Shown in pieces: positions 46,101 to 46,765 of a stretch of 46,765 bases of DNA. A model generated the notes under the pieces. It had not been told where the DNA came from. It saw only the letters and a program-made list of their open reading frames with translations, and did not search any database. The first letter of the stretch is position 1. Every line of letters starts with the position of its first letter. Where the stretch lies: positions 1-46,765 of the IMG/VR virus record IMGVR_UViG_3300044630_002651; one strand, written 5' to 3'. This stretch comes from a virus. Position numbers and translations under genes: made by a program.

Positions 46101-46765
46101 AATGGTGATGTAGTAATTGCAGGTACATTAACGGCAAAAGAAATAAACATCACATTAGTTTCTTCTTCGGTTCTTTACCAATCAGGTTCGACTAAATTTG
46201 GTGACACTCAAGATGATAGACACGAATTTACAGGTTCACTTAAAATAACTGGATCAATAATAACAACAGGTTCGATAGAAATAGTAGGTGGTGGAGATTT
46301 AATTATCAACGGTACATCATATACTGCAGCAACATCAGGAACAAGTGGTTCTTCAGGAACAGCTGGCACATCAGGTTCATCGGGAACGGCTGGTTCTTCA
46401 GGAACAAGTGGTTCATCAGGTTCATCAGGTTCATCAGGAACAGCGGGTACTTCAGGTTCTTCAGGAACAGCAGGAACAAGTGGTTCATCAGGTTCATCAG
46501 GAACAGCGGGTACTTCAGGTTCTTCAGGAACAGCAGGAACAAGTGGTTCTAGTGGTAGCGATGGTACATCAGGAACATCAGGTTCTAGTGGTTCTAATGG
46601 TTCATCAGGAACATCAGGAACTTCAGGTTCTTCAGGAACAAGTGGAACATCAGGTTCTTCAGGTTCAAATGGTTCATCAGGAACTAGTGGTACTTCAGGT
46701 TCTAATGGTAGTTCAGGAACATCAGGTTCTTCAGGTTCAAATGGTTCATCAGGAACTAGTGGTAC
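43143..46765 (+). CDS. Collagen-like tail fibre protein 3 (3' truncated by window end)
   Basis: At least 1207 residues, open to the last base. The N-terminus AQIIKHRRGRIDNLKGTLAR ... ASGSISDLHGPFIFIGSP is a compact attachment-type domain. Then four collagen-like blocks alternate with near-identical modules: GDSLFALTGSIW, FVGDGAGLYNIPASGVTGL, NKIVSGSVSASI, SSSIMYTSGSTKFGDT and DTHEFTGSVNITGS. After the second collagen block comes a short beta domain (TKTLVIGSASTTWSFNHNLG ... AQTGTVIATIGG). The gene's last frame is compatible with the partial gene at 2-1066, which ends in an S74 chaperone, so the two may be one protein of about 1560 residues. It is probably the main distal tail fibre. Confidence 0.82.
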   Translation, partial: MAQIIKHRRGRIDNLKGTLARNGELVIASGSISDLHGPFIFIGSPIGVDDGVAGAFNTVSKLYTGTNAPSISAGTYGSGLDGTPFYASGDKSLYILNNSNVGNIKLNLVGNIEGGTVSGLTINSLTSTTATITNQVNISGSMNITGSFYLNGSEYTSNSSGTSGSSGSSGTAGSSGTAGTSGSSGSDGTSGSSGSDGTSGTSGSSGSDGSSGTSGSSGTSGSSGSSGTAGTSGSSGSDGTSGTSGTSGSSGSSGTAGTSGSSGSSGTAGTSGTSVTVSGTNNTIGKFQTGAGDPTLVDSNISDNGSLVEINSDVNVKGILTARQLNIDYVSSSILYTSGSNKFGNTSDDTHQFTGSIFVSGSVNITNGSLVIDGVSFAAMTSGTSGSSGTAGTSGSSGSSGSSGSDGTSGTSGSSGSSGTAGTSGSSGTAGTSGSSGSDGSSGSSGSDGTSGTSGTSGSSGSDGTSGTSGSSGSSGTAGTSGSSGTAGTSGSSGSDGTSGTSGSSGTAGTSGSSGDSLFALTGSIWSTTNPVRIVGALTSSVVSSSFVGDGAGLYNIPASGVTGLELNKIVSGSVSASIQSDGTFRVNADTYINGILTARQLNIDYVSSSIMYTSGSTKFGDTLDDTHEFTGSVNITGSLKLNGVTVGTGKLDETAFNTYVSGSNSQFAGTSSFAVSSSYAVYAENAVIVSGQTKTLVIGSASTTWSFNHNLGYKYPAINVFDGSDKVVIPTEIEVIDSNNLKVYFNEAQTGTVIATIGGNGSSGTSGSSGTAGTSGSSGTAGTSGSAGTSGTSGSSGSDGTSGTSGSSGSSGTSGSSGTAGTSGSSGTAGTSGSSGSDGTSGTSGSSGSSGTAGTSGSSGTAGTSGSSGTAGTSGTSGSDGTSGTSGSSGSSGTAGTSGSSGTAGTSGSSGSSGDSIFALTGSVWETNLNVKFNQSVTSSIFTGSFKGDGAGLYNIPATGVTGLELNKIVSGSVSASITNGQMLVNGDVVIAGTLTAKEINITLVSSSVLYQSGSTKFGDTQDDRHEFTGSLKITGSIITTGSIEIVGGGDLIINGTSYTAATSGTSGSSGTAGTSGSSGTAGSSGTSGSSGSSGSSGTAGTSGSSGTAGTSGSSGSSGTAGTSGSSGTAGTSGSSGSDGTSGTSGSSGSNGSSGTSGTSGSSGTSGTSGSSGSNGSSGTSGTSGSNGSSGTSGSSGSNGSSGTSG
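43616..43964 (+). repeat. Collagen-like block 1 of fibre 3
   Basis: GTSG, GSSG, GTAG and GSDG triplets; several 40-50 base stretches recur in the next block at 44284. Confidence 0.88.
44284..44687 (+). repeat. Collagen-like block 2 of fibre 3
   Basis: Shares long identical DNA stretches with the block at 43616, for example the run starting GATGGTACAAGTGGTACGTC. Confidence 0.88.
45424..45887 (+). repeat. Collagen-like block 3 of fibre 3, with internal 126-bp duplication
   Basis: Bases 45646-45736 and 45772-45862 are identical over 91 bp at a 126-bp offset (42 codons), showing a recent in-frame tandem duplication. Confidence 0.9.
46331..46765 (+). repeat. Collagen-like block 4 of fibre 3, cut by window end
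   Basis: Contains a 63-bp tandem unit (second unit starts near 46501), then Asn-containing GSNG triplets like those at the very start of the window. Confidence 0.88.

Noticed and set aside
1-46765. CRISPR array suspected from regular short repeats
   Set aside because: All regular repeats are in-frame coding repeats (GTSG or TPTN) without unique spacers of constant length.

Overview
The window is part of the genome of a large, tailed, T4-like (contractile-tail type) phage of a Bacteroidetes host, most likely a flavobacterium. It is AT-rich, tightly packed and almost entirely on the + strand, with many TAATG/ATGA gene junctions. Phage signs are collagen-like tail fibres, an S74-type fibre chaperone, baseplate-like proteins, a gp46/gp47-like recombination pair, a small CHC2/TOPRIM primase, RuvC-like and endonuclease VII-like nucleases, and a phage ClpP. 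Host signs are SprB-like adhesin repeats, an Hc1-like histone, a Bacteroidetes-style signal peptide, A-rich start regions without clear Shine-Dalgarno sequences, and a group-2-like sigma factor. No capsid, portal, terminase, sheath, DNA polymerase or helicase gene is visible, so this is not a whole genome. No tRNA gene or CRISPR array was seen, and no gene-free stretch exceeds 300 bases.

Layout. 1-1066: 3' end of a GTSG-repeat tail fibre. 1035-15173: structural block of large tail/baseplate/adhesin proteins; two carry Pro-Thr-Asn linkers and one has SprB-like repeats. 15212-22850: replication, recombination and repair (RuvC-like, primase, PD-(D/E)XK nuclease, SbcD-like, coiled-coil protein, EndoVII-like, SbcC-like). 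22898-26282: ClpP, three membrane or exported proteins resembling a lysis/envelope cassette, a small unknown, and a sigma-70 factor. 26286-31464: a coiled-coil membrane protein with a probable -1 frameshift, an amidase-like protein with missing zinc ligands, and head-associated-looking proteins. 31514-33150: small genes including the histone-like protein. 33131-33921: the only minus-strand operon (two genes). 33993-37435: Dam-like methylase, NusG-like factor, BCS1-like AAA ATPase, thioredoxin and glutaredoxin, closed by a strong terminator. 37518-46765: three collagen-like tail fibre genes, the last running off the window.

The sigma factor, NusG paralogue and histone-like protein together suggest takeover of host transcription and chromatin. 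The recombination set would support recombination-dependent replication. The fibre genes share repeats at DNA level and look able to exchange segments. Both window ends lie inside the same kind of fibre repeat, and joining end to start keeps the reading frame, so the first and last features may be one gene split by the window boundary. Functions are read from motifs and family knowledge; nothing was searched or measured.
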